Part shown: positions 1 through 6,642 of the stretch, piece by piece
Layout of the letters: the number at the start of each line of letters is the position of its first letter
Numbering within the stretch: the first letter of the stretch is position 1
Assembly (NCBI GenBank): GCA_012512865.1
Contig: JAAZDH010000064.1
Span: 1 to 17,003 of the forward strand
DNA length: 17,003 nucleotides
Direction: 5' to 3'
From: Clostridiaceae bacterium
Lineage (GTDB): Bacteria; Bacillota; Clostridia; Acetivibrionales; DUMC01
The notes under the pieces: generated by a model
What the model was told of the DNA's origin: nothing
The model's input: the letters and a program-made list of their open reading frames with translations, nothing else
Database searches by the model: none
Made by a program: the position numbers and the translations under genes

Positions 1-2
1 GC

Positions 3-136
3 TACGTATTATAATGTTTAATGCTGGCGAAAAAATCCTACCCGTCACACTCGCCATCCATGGCTCGGGTGACGGCTCGCCGCATCCATGCGGCGAATTA
101 CGGATTTTTTCTGGCATTAAACATAACAATACGTAT
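3..136. repeat. Palindromic (MITE-like) element with nested hairpins
   Basis: The arm at 3-38 is inversely repeated at 102-136. Both read TACGTATT, then ATGTTTAATGC, then AAAAAATCC, with a few mismatches and a small internal length difference (TGGCG against CAG). Between the arms are two further hairpins: CCGTCAC (42-48) pairing with GTGACGG (69-75), which encloses GCCAT/ATGGC (53-57, 60-64), and a perfect CGCCGCAT/ATGCGGCG stem (78-85, 88-95). Both inner hairpins share the tip ATCCAT. No transposase or convincing ORF lies inside, so this looks like a miniature inverted-repeat or extragenic palindromic element. The left end touches the window edge, so its full extent and any target duplication cannot be judged. 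A structured RNA is the alternative. Confidence 0.6.
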
Positions 137-168
137 GCCTCGCTCCAATATTAGCCTAAGGAAGTCGT
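137..168 (+). repeat. Degenerate ~30-bp repeat, copy 1
   Basis: This stretch follows the right arm of the palindromic element directly. It ends in CTAAGGAAGTCGT (156-168), which recurs exactly at 1198-1210. The preceding bases also align with the second copy (GCnTnGCnCnAAT pattern, about 9 of 13 matching). It may be the conserved flank of an extragenic repeat family. Confidence 0.35.
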
Positions 169-233
169 CTCGCCGTATAGATGGGGTTGAGGTGTACAAA
201 ATCTAGGATTTAGGGAAAAGGTGTCAAGGTTGT

Positions 234-259
234 GGGATGGATAGGGTGGGGGGATTGGG
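234..259 (+). other. Putative G-quadruplex motif
   Basis: Four G-runs at 234-236, 244-246, 248-253 and 257-259 are separated by loops of 7, 1 and 3 bases. This satisfies the classic G3+N1-7 pattern on the plus strand. The surrounding 183-330 is strikingly G-rich and C-poor. It lies about 140 bp upstream of the first TauE/SafE gene in a stretch with no believable coding frame. Folding in vivo is inference. Confidence 0.45.
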
Positions 260-398
260 ATACAAATCGCCACATGCTGAGGGTCAAGGTGGATGAAATT
301 GGGATATGAAACAAGTGTGAGCCAGGTTTATGAGATGGTTAAGGAATAAAATAAGAGTATGAAGTAAATAATCAGTAAAGGAAACTAATTATATAAAG

Positions 399-779
399 AT
401 GTATGCAAGTATTATGAAGCTGAAGAAGTTTTTTAAGAGTATAATTATCGGAATAGTGACTGGTTTTGTCAACGGTTTTTTTGGCTCCGGGGGAGGAACC
501 GTTGCCGTTCCGGCGATGGTTATGCTTCTTGGACTGGATGAACACAGGGCCCATGCCACGGCAATATCGGTCATACTTCCGTTAACAATTATTAGCGTGC
601 TATTTTATATTAATAGGGATTACATGAATTGGGATATTACATTGAAAGTAATCCTGGGAGGCGTAATCGGCGGTTACCTGGGAGCAAAGCTGATGAATAT
701 ATGCCCGGAAAACGTGTTAAGACGTTTATTTGCAGTATTCATGATTGTTGCTGCAGCCAGGATGATCTGGGGGAATTAA
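399..779 (+). CDS. Half-size TauE/SafE (TSUP) membrane protein, N-terminal half
   Basis: This 126-residue hydrophobic protein carries the TSUP/TauE-SafE signature GFFGSGGGTVAVPA (residues 27-40) and about four predicted membrane segments (near 13-30, 36-46, 55-71 and 84-124 with a break). TSUP family proteins are usually about 250 residues, built of two homologous four-helix halves, and are thought to move sulfite, sulfoacetate or other small organic or sulfur anions. Here the halves are separate genes: the next gene starts one base after this stop and encodes the other half. Both halves share an LFAVF motif near the C-terminus. A modest AAGGAAA ribosome site precedes ATG 399 by about 13 bases; ATG 414 is a possible internal start. 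No substrate can be inferred from the neighbours. Confidence 0.8.
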   Translation: MYASIMKLKKFFKSIIIGIVTGFVNGFFGSGGGTVAVPAMVMLLGLDEHRAHATAISVILPLTIISVLFYINRDYMNWDITLKVILGGVIGGYLGAKLMNICPENVLRRLFAVFMIVAAARMIWGN

Positions 780-780
780 T

Positions 781-1146
781 ATGGTTCTTATCCTGGCAGG
801 GCTTTTATCAGGAATAATAAGCGGAATGGGAATTGGCGGGGGGACAATACTTATACCTGCATTGATTCTATTCATGGGAACCGGGCAGCACACGGCCCAG
901 AGCGTAAATCTATTATATTTTATTCCAACATCGATTGTTGCTTTAATTATTCATATAAAAAACAGGATGATTGATTTCAAAATAGCCATACCTATTATTA
1001 TCTCCGGTGTTTTTGGGGCAGCCGCGGGTGCCTGGCTGGCAACCAGCTTTCCGGGAAATGCTCTTAAAAAATTGTTCGCAGTATTTTTACTTGCGATGGG
1101 TATATATGAAATGTTAAGAAATAGTGTTAAAAATAAGCAGGGATAA
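781..1146 (+). CDS. Half-size TauE/SafE (TSUP) membrane protein, C-terminal half
   Basis: This 121-residue membrane protein has the second TSUP signature, GMGIGGGTILIPAL (residues 15-28), and about four hydrophobic segments. It is the structural counterpart of the preceding gene (LKKLFAVF here, LRRLFAVF there) and presumably pairs with it to make one full-length transporter. The start follows the upstream stop by one base, and its ribosome site GGGGGA (769-774) lies inside the upstream gene, so translation is likely coupled. The reading frame is shifted by one base relative to the upstream gene. Both pieces have clean ends and their own start signals, so a natural split is favoured over a recent frameshift in a fused gene. 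The transported anion is unknown. Confidence 0.8.
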   Translation: MVLILAGLLSGIISGMGIGGGTILIPALILFMGTGQHTAQSVNLLYFIPTSIVALIIHIKNRMIDFKIAIPIIISGVFGAAAGAWLATSFPGNALKKLFAVFLLAMGIYEMLRNSVKNKQG

Positions 1147-1181
1147 TAAAAGTAATAATCTCAATATTGCAATAGGTTGCT

Positions 1182-1210
1182 GCGTTGCCCGAATTATCTA
1201 AGGAAGTCGT
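1182..1210 (+). repeat. Degenerate ~30-bp repeat, copy 2
   Basis: This is the second copy of the 137-168 sequence. CTAAGGAAGTCGT is identical (1198-1210) and the upstream bases are partly conserved. The two copies bracket the TauE/SafE pair. The rest of 1147-1293 shows no other feature. Confidence 0.3.
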
Positions 1211-1293
1211 TTAACATAGAAATCACTTTGTCCTGGTTCATTTTAAGCCTTAGCTTTTTGTTATATTGGCTTATAAATTTATGAAAAAGTAAC

Positions 1294-1322
1294 TTGATAA
1301 AATTTTATAAATTCTATATATT
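1294..1322 (+). promoter_or_regulatory. Candidate sigma-A promoter for the alpha-L-fucosidase
   Basis: TTGATA (1294-1299), a 17-base spacer and TATATT (1317-1322) would start transcription near 1330, about 105 bases before the fucosidase. The region is AT-rich, so chance matches are likely. A second weaker pair is TTTACA (1370-1375), 18 bases, TATGCT (1394-1399). No catabolite-responsive (cre) consensus was recognised. Confidence 0.4.
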
Positions 1323-1436
1323 GTTTTTGAAGGATTTTATGTGTGTGCAGCCGGGGTTAATAATGTGAATTTACATTACACTAGTTAGCATGCTATGCTC
1401 ATCAGTATTAATTAATAATAAACAGGGGGAAAAGGT

Positions 1437-2723
1437 ATGGAGAGAATTTTGTCAAAACCCGAATACGAGGAAATGCTTGCGCAAAGTCGCGATAAACGCA
1501 TGGAATGGTGGAGAGAAGCCAGGTTTGGCATGTTTATTCACTTTGGTTTATACTCGGTTATCCAGAGGCATGAATGGGCAATGGCACTTGAAAACTTCCC
1601 GGTAGAGGAATACGAAAAACTGGCCGATCAGTTTTGCCCGAAGGAAGGAGCTCCCAGGGAATGGGCCAGGCTGGCAGCCGAAGCAGGAATGAAGTACATG
1701 GTGATGACAACCCGTCATCACGAGGGGTTCAGCCTGTGGGATTCCAAGGTAAACCCGTATAATAGCGTTAATTATGGTCCCCATCGTGATATAGTCAGGG
1801 AGTTTGTAGATGCGTGCCGGGAATATGGCCTGAGGATAGGTTTTTACAGTTCGCTGATGGATTGGCACCACCCGGATTGCGGTCGTTCCGCGTATGATAT
1901 CAAGGCCCGTGAACGTTTCAACAACTATATTTATGAACTCAACCGGGAACTTCTGACACAATACGGGAAAATAGATATACTATGGTATGATGTAGCCGCA
2001 CCAATGGAACATGCAGAAGGATGGAACTCCTTGGAAAGAAACCAGATCTTAAGGCAAATCCAACCTGATATAATTATCAATAACCGCAGCTTGTTGGACG
2101 AGGATTTTGAAACACCTGAGGAACACATCAGGGTCGCAAAAGATCGTGATTGGGAGGCCTGCATGACGTTTAACGGTTTAAGTTGGGGATACATAGACAG
2201 TAATCAAGCCGCTCCATACAGCTATAATGCCCAGAGGATACTGCGTATGCTAGCCACTGTCACAGCAGGAGGAGGTAATTTATTGCTTAACATTGGTCCT
2301 ACTCCTGACGGGTCGGTTCCGGCTGAAGCCATAAAGCCGTTGAAAACCGTGGGGTGCTGGCTGATAGCAAATAGAGAAGCAGTCTATGGTAAAGTAGACC
2401 GTTGTCAATCCATGTGGACAAACCCCCTATGCACCATCACCAGGAAGGGCAATGTTTTATATTGTTGGAACTGGATTTGGCCCAACAACGGGCAACTGGT
2501 ACTGGGCGGATTTTTTACAAGGCTGAAAAGCGCAAGGTTGCTTGGCGTAGGGCAAGAGATAAAGTTTGAACAAGACAAGTACCGTATCATCTTGAAGAAT
2601 CTGCCCGAAAAATCCCCGGACCAAGTTGCGGGGGTAGCTGTTTTCGCGCTGGAATTCGAAGAGTCACCCAGGTTTGCCGGCGCCAGTGCCTATCCGGCGC
2701 TTAACAAGGGCAGGGTATATTGA
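1437..2723 (+). CDS. GH29 alpha-L-fucosidase, cytoplasmic
   Basis: This 428-residue protein hydrolyses terminal alpha-L-fucosides by the retaining mechanism of family GH29. Visible hallmarks are WWREARFGMFIHFGLYS (residues 24-40), the substrate-pocket motif TTRHHEGFSLWDS (91-103), the strand ending in the probable nucleophile Asp185 (ILWYD), WEACMTFNGLSWGY (239-252, Glu240 a candidate acid/base) and the barrel-closing NLLLNIGPTPDGS (281-293). A short C-terminal region (about 340-428) fits the usual small beta domain. Length is normal for the family. There is no signal peptide, so it should act on imported sugar. ATG 1437 has GGGGGA at 1425-1430. It is transcribed alone, convergent with the AraC gene. 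Family assignment is firm; the exact fucoside linkage is unknown. Confidence 0.92.
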   Translation: MERILSKPEYEEMLAQSRDKRMEWWREARFGMFIHFGLYSVIQRHEWAMALENFPVEEYEKLADQFCPKEGAPREWARLAAEAGMKYMVMTTRHHEGFSLWDSKVNPYNSVNYGPHRDIVREFVDACREYGLRIGFYSSLMDWHHPDCGRSAYDIKARERFNNYIYELNRELLTQYGKIDILWYDVAAPMEHAEGWNSLERNQILRQIQPDIIINNRSLLDEDFETPEEHIRVAKDRDWEACMTFNGLSWGYIDSNQAAPYSYNAQRILRMLATVTAGGGNLLLNIGPTPDGSVPAEAIKPLKTVGCWLIANREAVYGKVDRCQSMWTNPLCTITRKGNVLYCWNWIWPNNGQLVLGGFFTRLKSARLLGVGQEIKFEQDKYRIILKNLPEKSPDQVAGVAVFALEFEESPRFAGASAYPALNKGRVY

Positions 2724-2745
2724 TGCGTCTCGGGCCCGTTTTCAC

Positions 2746-5067
2746 TTATACATACTGTGAAGGTGTTACACCCGTATATTTTTTAAAAGCGCGGCGGAAA
2801 ACATACGATGAATTATACCCAGCCCGTATGGCTACTTCATTGATGGATAGATTCTTTTGCAATAACAGCTTGCAGGCATACTCCATGCGGAGCTTTTCGA
2901 GGAAATTAATAAAACTAAGGCCTGTCTCATCTTTAATAAGTGTCGATATATAAGATTCTGTCATCATGAATTGCTCCGATAACTTTGAAAGGCATAGGTC
3001 GGGATCCATGAAATTGTCTTTTACATACTCCACGATCTTTGTTTTTAAATGGCTCTTTTTTTCATTTTTTATAATTGAAATTGCATTGGACAGTTCGAAG
3101 AATGACCTTTTCATCGCATCGTATATACTGTTAAAATCTGCTAATGTATGAATTTGGCTGTGACTTATCTCAACCACTCTCAGCACATTATCAGGTAATT
3201 GCCGCAACTCCATGCAAATTTCCAACATCGTTGCATTTAAGCAATACAATAACCATTTCGATTTAGTATATGATAGTTTTAAAATATCAATATTTTGGTG
3301 GCGGATATCATCCAGAATAAGGTTGAGCTTTCTGATGTCGCCTTTAACCACGGCATTTATAAGTTTCAACTTCATATCCGAGCTATAACAAATTTCGAGG
3401 TCTTCAACTGGTTGATTTTTTTGATCTTTCCCCCAAATTATTGGTACACCTTCCCATAGATCCCGGTATTCTATTGCCTGTATAGCTTCCAGGTATGATT
3501 TTTTTATTCGGCTGATATTCGTAACGGGACACCCCACTGAAAAATACAAATCTGCCGACAGTTCTTCCCTGGCTTGCCTGGACAGTTTTAAGGCCACTGC
3601 TTCAATTTTATGAAGGAACTGTTCATGGGTTTCATGCCTGCATATGATGAAAGCAGTCCGCGAGGGACTGATTTCCAGTACGGCAATAACCGGCTCCAAC
3701 GCTTTTTCGATAGCTGAATTTAAAATAACTTTATTTGCGTTTCTATTATCCGGGTTTTCAGTATTCCTGTAATCCACCCTGCATATAATAACCAGGTATT
3801 CTCCTTCCTCGAGTTCAATTCCCCATTCCTTAAGCATGTTCTTGACATCGTATTCGTTCAGATCGTGATTATTAAAAAGCTGGTAAAAAAGATTTGTTAC
3901 CAGGTAAGTCCTGTTTTGTTTCATCTTTTGTTCCAATTCTATGTTTTCCCTTACTATATTTTCAGCAAAATCCTGGATAAGAACCAACCCGTTTTGCTTC
4001 ATTTTTATATTTACATCACCCTGATGCCTTAACTTGAGAATGTTTTTAACAACATCATTTATAGGCTTTACGTTTCGGTATGCCAATGTGACGGCCAGTA
4101 AAATGATGCATACAATTGTTATAAATACCAGTACGAAAATCAGCTGCCTGATGTATATGACATTATGCATAATTGAATTATAATCCAGTACGGATACATA
4201 ACAGTAATTATTGTAATCTGAGCGTATGTATGAAAGCATTAAACTTCCCTCGGGTGTTCGAAGCTCTATTACGTCTGTATTATTATTTAATGCCACGTTT
4301 TCAAGTATGCTCACATCCCTGCTTGAACCATATACCAGGTTGAGCCGGTTATCAAGGATATATATGTTTCCGCCTGACGGGAAATGATCTATTATCTCGC
4401 GAAACTGGTCATAATCGACAACTATCATAATAATATTGTTGGTTGTAAAACCATTCTGCTTAATTGGCTCAATTACCAAGAGCATTTTTTTCTTGGTGTT
4501 TTTTTGGAAAATATCCTGGTAGTAGTAGTACCTGCGTCCTTTTTCCTTGGAAAGGATATCATTCCTCATCTCTTCAAGACTTATACCGTCAATCTTGAAA
4601 AAGGATTCACAGAAAAAGCGGTCCGGATCCAACCCGATCCAACGCTTGGAAACAATATAATCGCCCCTTGCACAGTAAAGGTACATATCGTTTATAAATT
4701 GGTTTGAGATAGTATAGGATGCAAAATAGTCCTTTAAAGTCCTGACATTGTAGATATTTTCTTTTCTATGAAGGGGTGATTCCATGTTCATGAGCTGGTG
4801 CATGCGAACATCTATTGATACCTGGCTGATAATGGTATCTATTTCGGCAAACCGCTGGTCGAAGGTGTTTACAATCTGGCGCAGGTTGTGGATACTGTTT
4901 TCGCGTGCATTCTCCTTGATGATATTAATGCTCCTGTAATAAGTTATGTAAGCAGAGATTATCGGGATAAGAGAGATAAAGATATAGGAGATTAAATATT
5001 TCACAAATAACGGCAATCGTCCTTTATTCTTGCCGTTAGCATGTTTTGTTTTAATCCTTTCAGTCAA
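2746..5067 (-). CDS. Membrane-anchored AraC-family sugar-locus regulator
   Basis: This protein of about 773 residues has a short basic N-terminus, a membrane helix (about residues 22-43), an extracytoplasmic sensor region of about 260 residues (Cache-like by layout), a second helix (about 307-330), a HAMP-like/linker region, a long cytoplasmic middle part and a C-terminal AraC/XylS helix-turn-helix pair (last ~100 residues, including LSINEVAIRAGYNSSYVFRR and the GVTPSQY ending). This layout is typical of Firmicute regulators next to LplABC-type sugar importers, so it probably senses an external saccharide and activates the adjacent operon. The longest frame opens with GTG at 5076, but AAAGGGTGATC directly abuts it and is ideally placed for TTG at 5067, which I choose. 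It has its own promoter. Confidence 0.88.
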   Translation of the reverse strand: MTERIKTKHANGKNKGRLPLFVKYLISYIFISLIPIISAYITYYRSINIIKENARENSIHNLRQIVNTFDQRFAEIDTIISQVSIDVRMHQLMNMESPLHRKENIYNVRTLKDYFASYTISNQFINDMYLYCARGDYIVSKRWIGLDPDRFFCESFFKIDGISLEEMRNDILSKEKGRRYYYYQDIFQKNTKKKMLLVIEPIKQNGFTTNNIIMIVVDYDQFREIIDHFPSGGNIYILDNRLNLVYGSSRDVSILENVALNNNTDVIELRTPEGSLMLSYIRSDYNNYCYVSVLDYNSIMHNVIYIRQLIFVLVFITIVCIILLAVTLAYRNVKPINDVVKNILKLRHQGDVNIKMKQNGLVLIQDFAENIVRENIELEQKMKQNRTYLVTNLFYQLFNNHDLNEYDVKNMLKEWGIELEEGEYLVIICRVDYRNTENPDNRNANKVILNSAIEKALEPVIAVLEISPSRTAFIICRHETHEQFLHKIEAVALKLSRQAREELSADLYFSVGCPVTNISRIKKSYLEAIQAIEYRDLWEGVPIIWGKDQKNQPVEDLEICYSSDMKLKLINAVVKGDIRKLNLILDDIRHQNIDILKLSYTKSKWLLYCLNATMLEICMELRQLPDNVLRVVEISHSQIHTLADFNSIYDAMKRSFFELSNAISIIKNEKKSHLKTKIVEYVKDNFMDPDLCLSKLSEQFMMTESYISTLIKDETGLSFINFLEKLRMEYACKLLLQKNLSINEVAIRAGYNSSYVFRRAFKKYTGVTPSQYV

Positions 5068-5072
5068 GACGA

Positions 5073-5083
5073 TCACCCTTTAC
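5073..5083 (-). promoter_or_regulatory. Ribosome binding site that decides the araC-type start
   Basis: Read on the minus strand, AAAGGGTGATC matches the anti-Shine-Dalgarno complement AAAGGAGGTGATC apart from a two-base gap. It overlaps the GTG at 5076 and leaves about 5 bases before TTG 5067. TTG is therefore the better initiation codon. Confidence 0.65.
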
Positions 5084-5091
5084 TTACCATA

Positions 5092-5121
5092 ATTATATCA
5101 GTTTTACATTATGATTGTAAA
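5092..5121 (-). promoter_or_regulatory. Sigma-A promoter of the AraC regulator, with inverted repeat
   Basis: On the minus strand: TTTACA (5121-5116), 18-base spacer, TATAAT (5097-5092) preceded by TGA, giving an extended -10. Transcription would start near 5085, leaving a leader under 20 bases that still includes the ribosome site. The -35 is one arm of an inverted repeat (TTTACA at 5103-5108, TGTAAA at 5116-5121 on the plus strand, 7 bases between) lying in the spacer, a plausible autoregulatory operator. Confidence 0.65.
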
Positions 5122-5156
5122 GCCCGATTGTTTGTCAAAAACAAGCAGAATAGACA

Positions 5157-5187
5157 GGGGGTAGACTCAAATAAATTGTCTACCCCC
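5157..5187 (-). terminator. Strong hairpin after the sugar operon
   Basis: GGGGGTAGAC (5157-5166) and GTCTACCCCC (5178-5187) form a perfect 10-bp stem with an 11-base loop, 10 bases past the glycosidase stop. Neither strand has a clear T-tract directly after the stem, so it may act as a 3'-end stabilising or processing structure rather than a textbook intrinsic terminator. A smaller TTGTTT/AAACAA stem lies at 5129-5145. Confidence 0.6.
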
Positions 5188-5197
5188 GTAATTTCTA

Positions 5198-6598
5198 TTA
5201 CAAAGCTTGCTTTTTGACCAGGATCTCCTTGGTTTTTACCAGGACATCAATTGTCTTTTCTCCCATGGTTCCATCCTGGTATACCTCTGCATTGATGGTA
5301 AACATGCCGCCATTCCCGCAAACAGCCCTGGTGAACGCGGCTAATTCATCGGCTGAATAATATGGGTCGGGTATCGGGATGTTTTTTTCGAAATGCCCCC
5401 AGGAGTTTTCCATGATAATCAATTCATGAAATGTATGTCCCTTGGCAGGGCCATACGTAGGAACTGCTTCGCCCGGAATATTTGTAAGACGGGCAGTTTC
5501 ACCCGCCCAAAAATCCATCCATGGTGTTGAAACGGGCAGAATCCAGTAATTGAAACTTACAATTCTATCCGGGTTTCCTGTTTTTGCCGACTCATATATT
5601 GCCTTAAAGTTATAACCGTCGAACTGTTGGTCGAGCTGGTAGCAGGAATCTATCCAGTAACCGCTTATTTTTTTGCCATATCGGCCCCCTATCCCGTTTA
5701 AAATGTCAATGCAGCATCTTGTGAAATGCTCACGACGAGAAACATCCAGTTTTGTGTAGTCGATTACTCCCTTATTATCGGAAGTGATCCCGCTGTAAGG
5801 CGACTCAAGGTATGCCGCGGTAAAATTCAGGTAGAGCATCAGATCAATACCGCGTTTGCTGAGGGAATGGTATAAATCCTCCAGCAAATCACGTTTTGTT
5901 GTATACCCGGGATAATACTTCTCCCACTCGGGAAGAGGCGCAGGGAAATGCCGTACGGCATGATTTGCTGTAAAAAACACATAGGAGGCACCCACTCTTT
6001 CTATTTGCCTTGCAAATTCTTCGGCATCAAAATCGCGTACTGCCAGCTCATAGTTTTTCGGTTCCCCTTCACGCGGGCAGGTTTCGCCTGTCCAGTGGAA
6101 CATCATGCCATATCCTTTTTTGGAATAGCGGTTGACATTTGCCATTGATTTGCGGGCCTCGGCTTCCTCCAGCATTCGTATCCCCAGGTGTGACTCAGGG
6201 TACAATTCTACCGAAGACACGGATATACTTGTTTCTGGGTTGTTTTTTACCGTGAGAAGCAGCTCGTTTCTACCCCTGGCAAGCTTTATAGGTTTCTCAA
6301 ATTCAAGGCATTCAAAATTCAGCCCGGGGGAATTGAAATATCCTCTTGTTGGGTTAATTTGAAGGTTAATGCGGTCATATCCCGCGCATACAAAGGCTTC
6401 GGCATCACCGCATGCGGATAAATTAAGCGAAACCTGGTACCTGCCTTCTGCTTCAACTAGTATGCTCCAAGAAATTATAATCCCGCTGTTTGATTTTACC
6501 TGTGTTTTAGTTGCATCCAGGCTTAAACCAGGGGATATAAACTTGGCTTTCGATACATAAAGCGATGTTTTACCGTCCGGTTTTACCTGTATATCCAT
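5198..6598 (-). CDS. Divergent GH29-like glycosidase with N-terminal beta domain
   Basis: This 466-residue protein has no signal peptide. Residues 1 to ~135 look like a beta-sandwich carbohydrate-binding-type domain; residues ~158-466 resemble a GH29 (alpha-L-fucosidase-like) barrel. Equivalents of GH29 landmarks are KKGYGMMFHWTGE (160-172) for the first strand, ISGYWIDS (311-318) with Asp317 in the nucleophile position, SWGHF (399-403), and GNGGMFTINAEVYQDGTM (428-445) for the closing strand. The usual HHEGFSLW pocket is replaced by ANHAVRHFPAP (211-221), so substrate specificity probably differs. Glu367 (WAGET) is a possible acid/base. It is the last gene of the import operon, 44 bases after the binding protein. 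The start has AAGGAGG, about 10 bases upstream. Superfamily assignment is an inference from motifs; the substrate is unknown. Confidence 0.65.
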   Translation of the reverse strand: MDIQVKPDGKTSLYVSKAKFISPGLSLDATKTQVKSNSGIIISWSILVEAEGRYQVSLNLSACGDAEAFVCAGYDRINLQINPTRGYFNSPGLNFECLEFEKPIKLARGRNELLLTVKNNPETSISVSSVELYPESHLGIRMLEEAEARKSMANVNRYSKKGYGMMFHWTGETCPREGEPKNYELAVRDFDAEEFARQIERVGASYVFFTANHAVRHFPAPLPEWEKYYPGYTTKRDLLEDLYHSLSKRGIDLMLYLNFTAAYLESPYSGITSDNKGVIDYTKLDVSRREHFTRCCIDILNGIGGRYGKKISGYWIDSCYQLDQQFDGYNFKAIYESAKTGNPDRIVSFNYWILPVSTPWMDFWAGETARLTNIPGEAVPTYGPAKGHTFHELIIMENSWGHFEKNIPIPDPYYSADELAAFTRAVCGNGGMFTINAEVYQDGTMGEKTIDVLVKTKEILVKKQAL

Positions 6599-6613
6599 AT
6601 GCGGGTGTCCTCC

Positions 6614-6633
6614 TTATTATTATCATTATTATT
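6614..6633. repeat. ATT-type triplet repeat beside the glycosidase ribosome site
   Basis: Six of seven successive triplets are ATT/TTA-type with a single C interruption. The tract directly abuts the AAGGAGG site (6608-6615 on the complementary strand) of the glycosidase gene. Slippage here would alter the leader between the binding protein and the glycosidase. Confidence 0.5.
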
Positions 6634-6642
6634 GATTTAGCA

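Noticed and set aside
21..206. 61-codon plus-strand frame at the left edge
   Set aside because: It runs through the palindromic element, has no ribosome site and no recognisable protein features.
1548..1961. 137-codon minus-strand frame inside the fucosidase gene
   Set aside because: No family resemblance; it lies entirely under a strongly conserved GH29 gene on the other strand.
2761..2787. Intrinsic terminator for the fucosidase (GGTG-TTA-CACC then T-run)
   Set aside because: The stem is only 4 bp, the T-run is several bases away and the sequence encodes the conserved end of the AraC domain.
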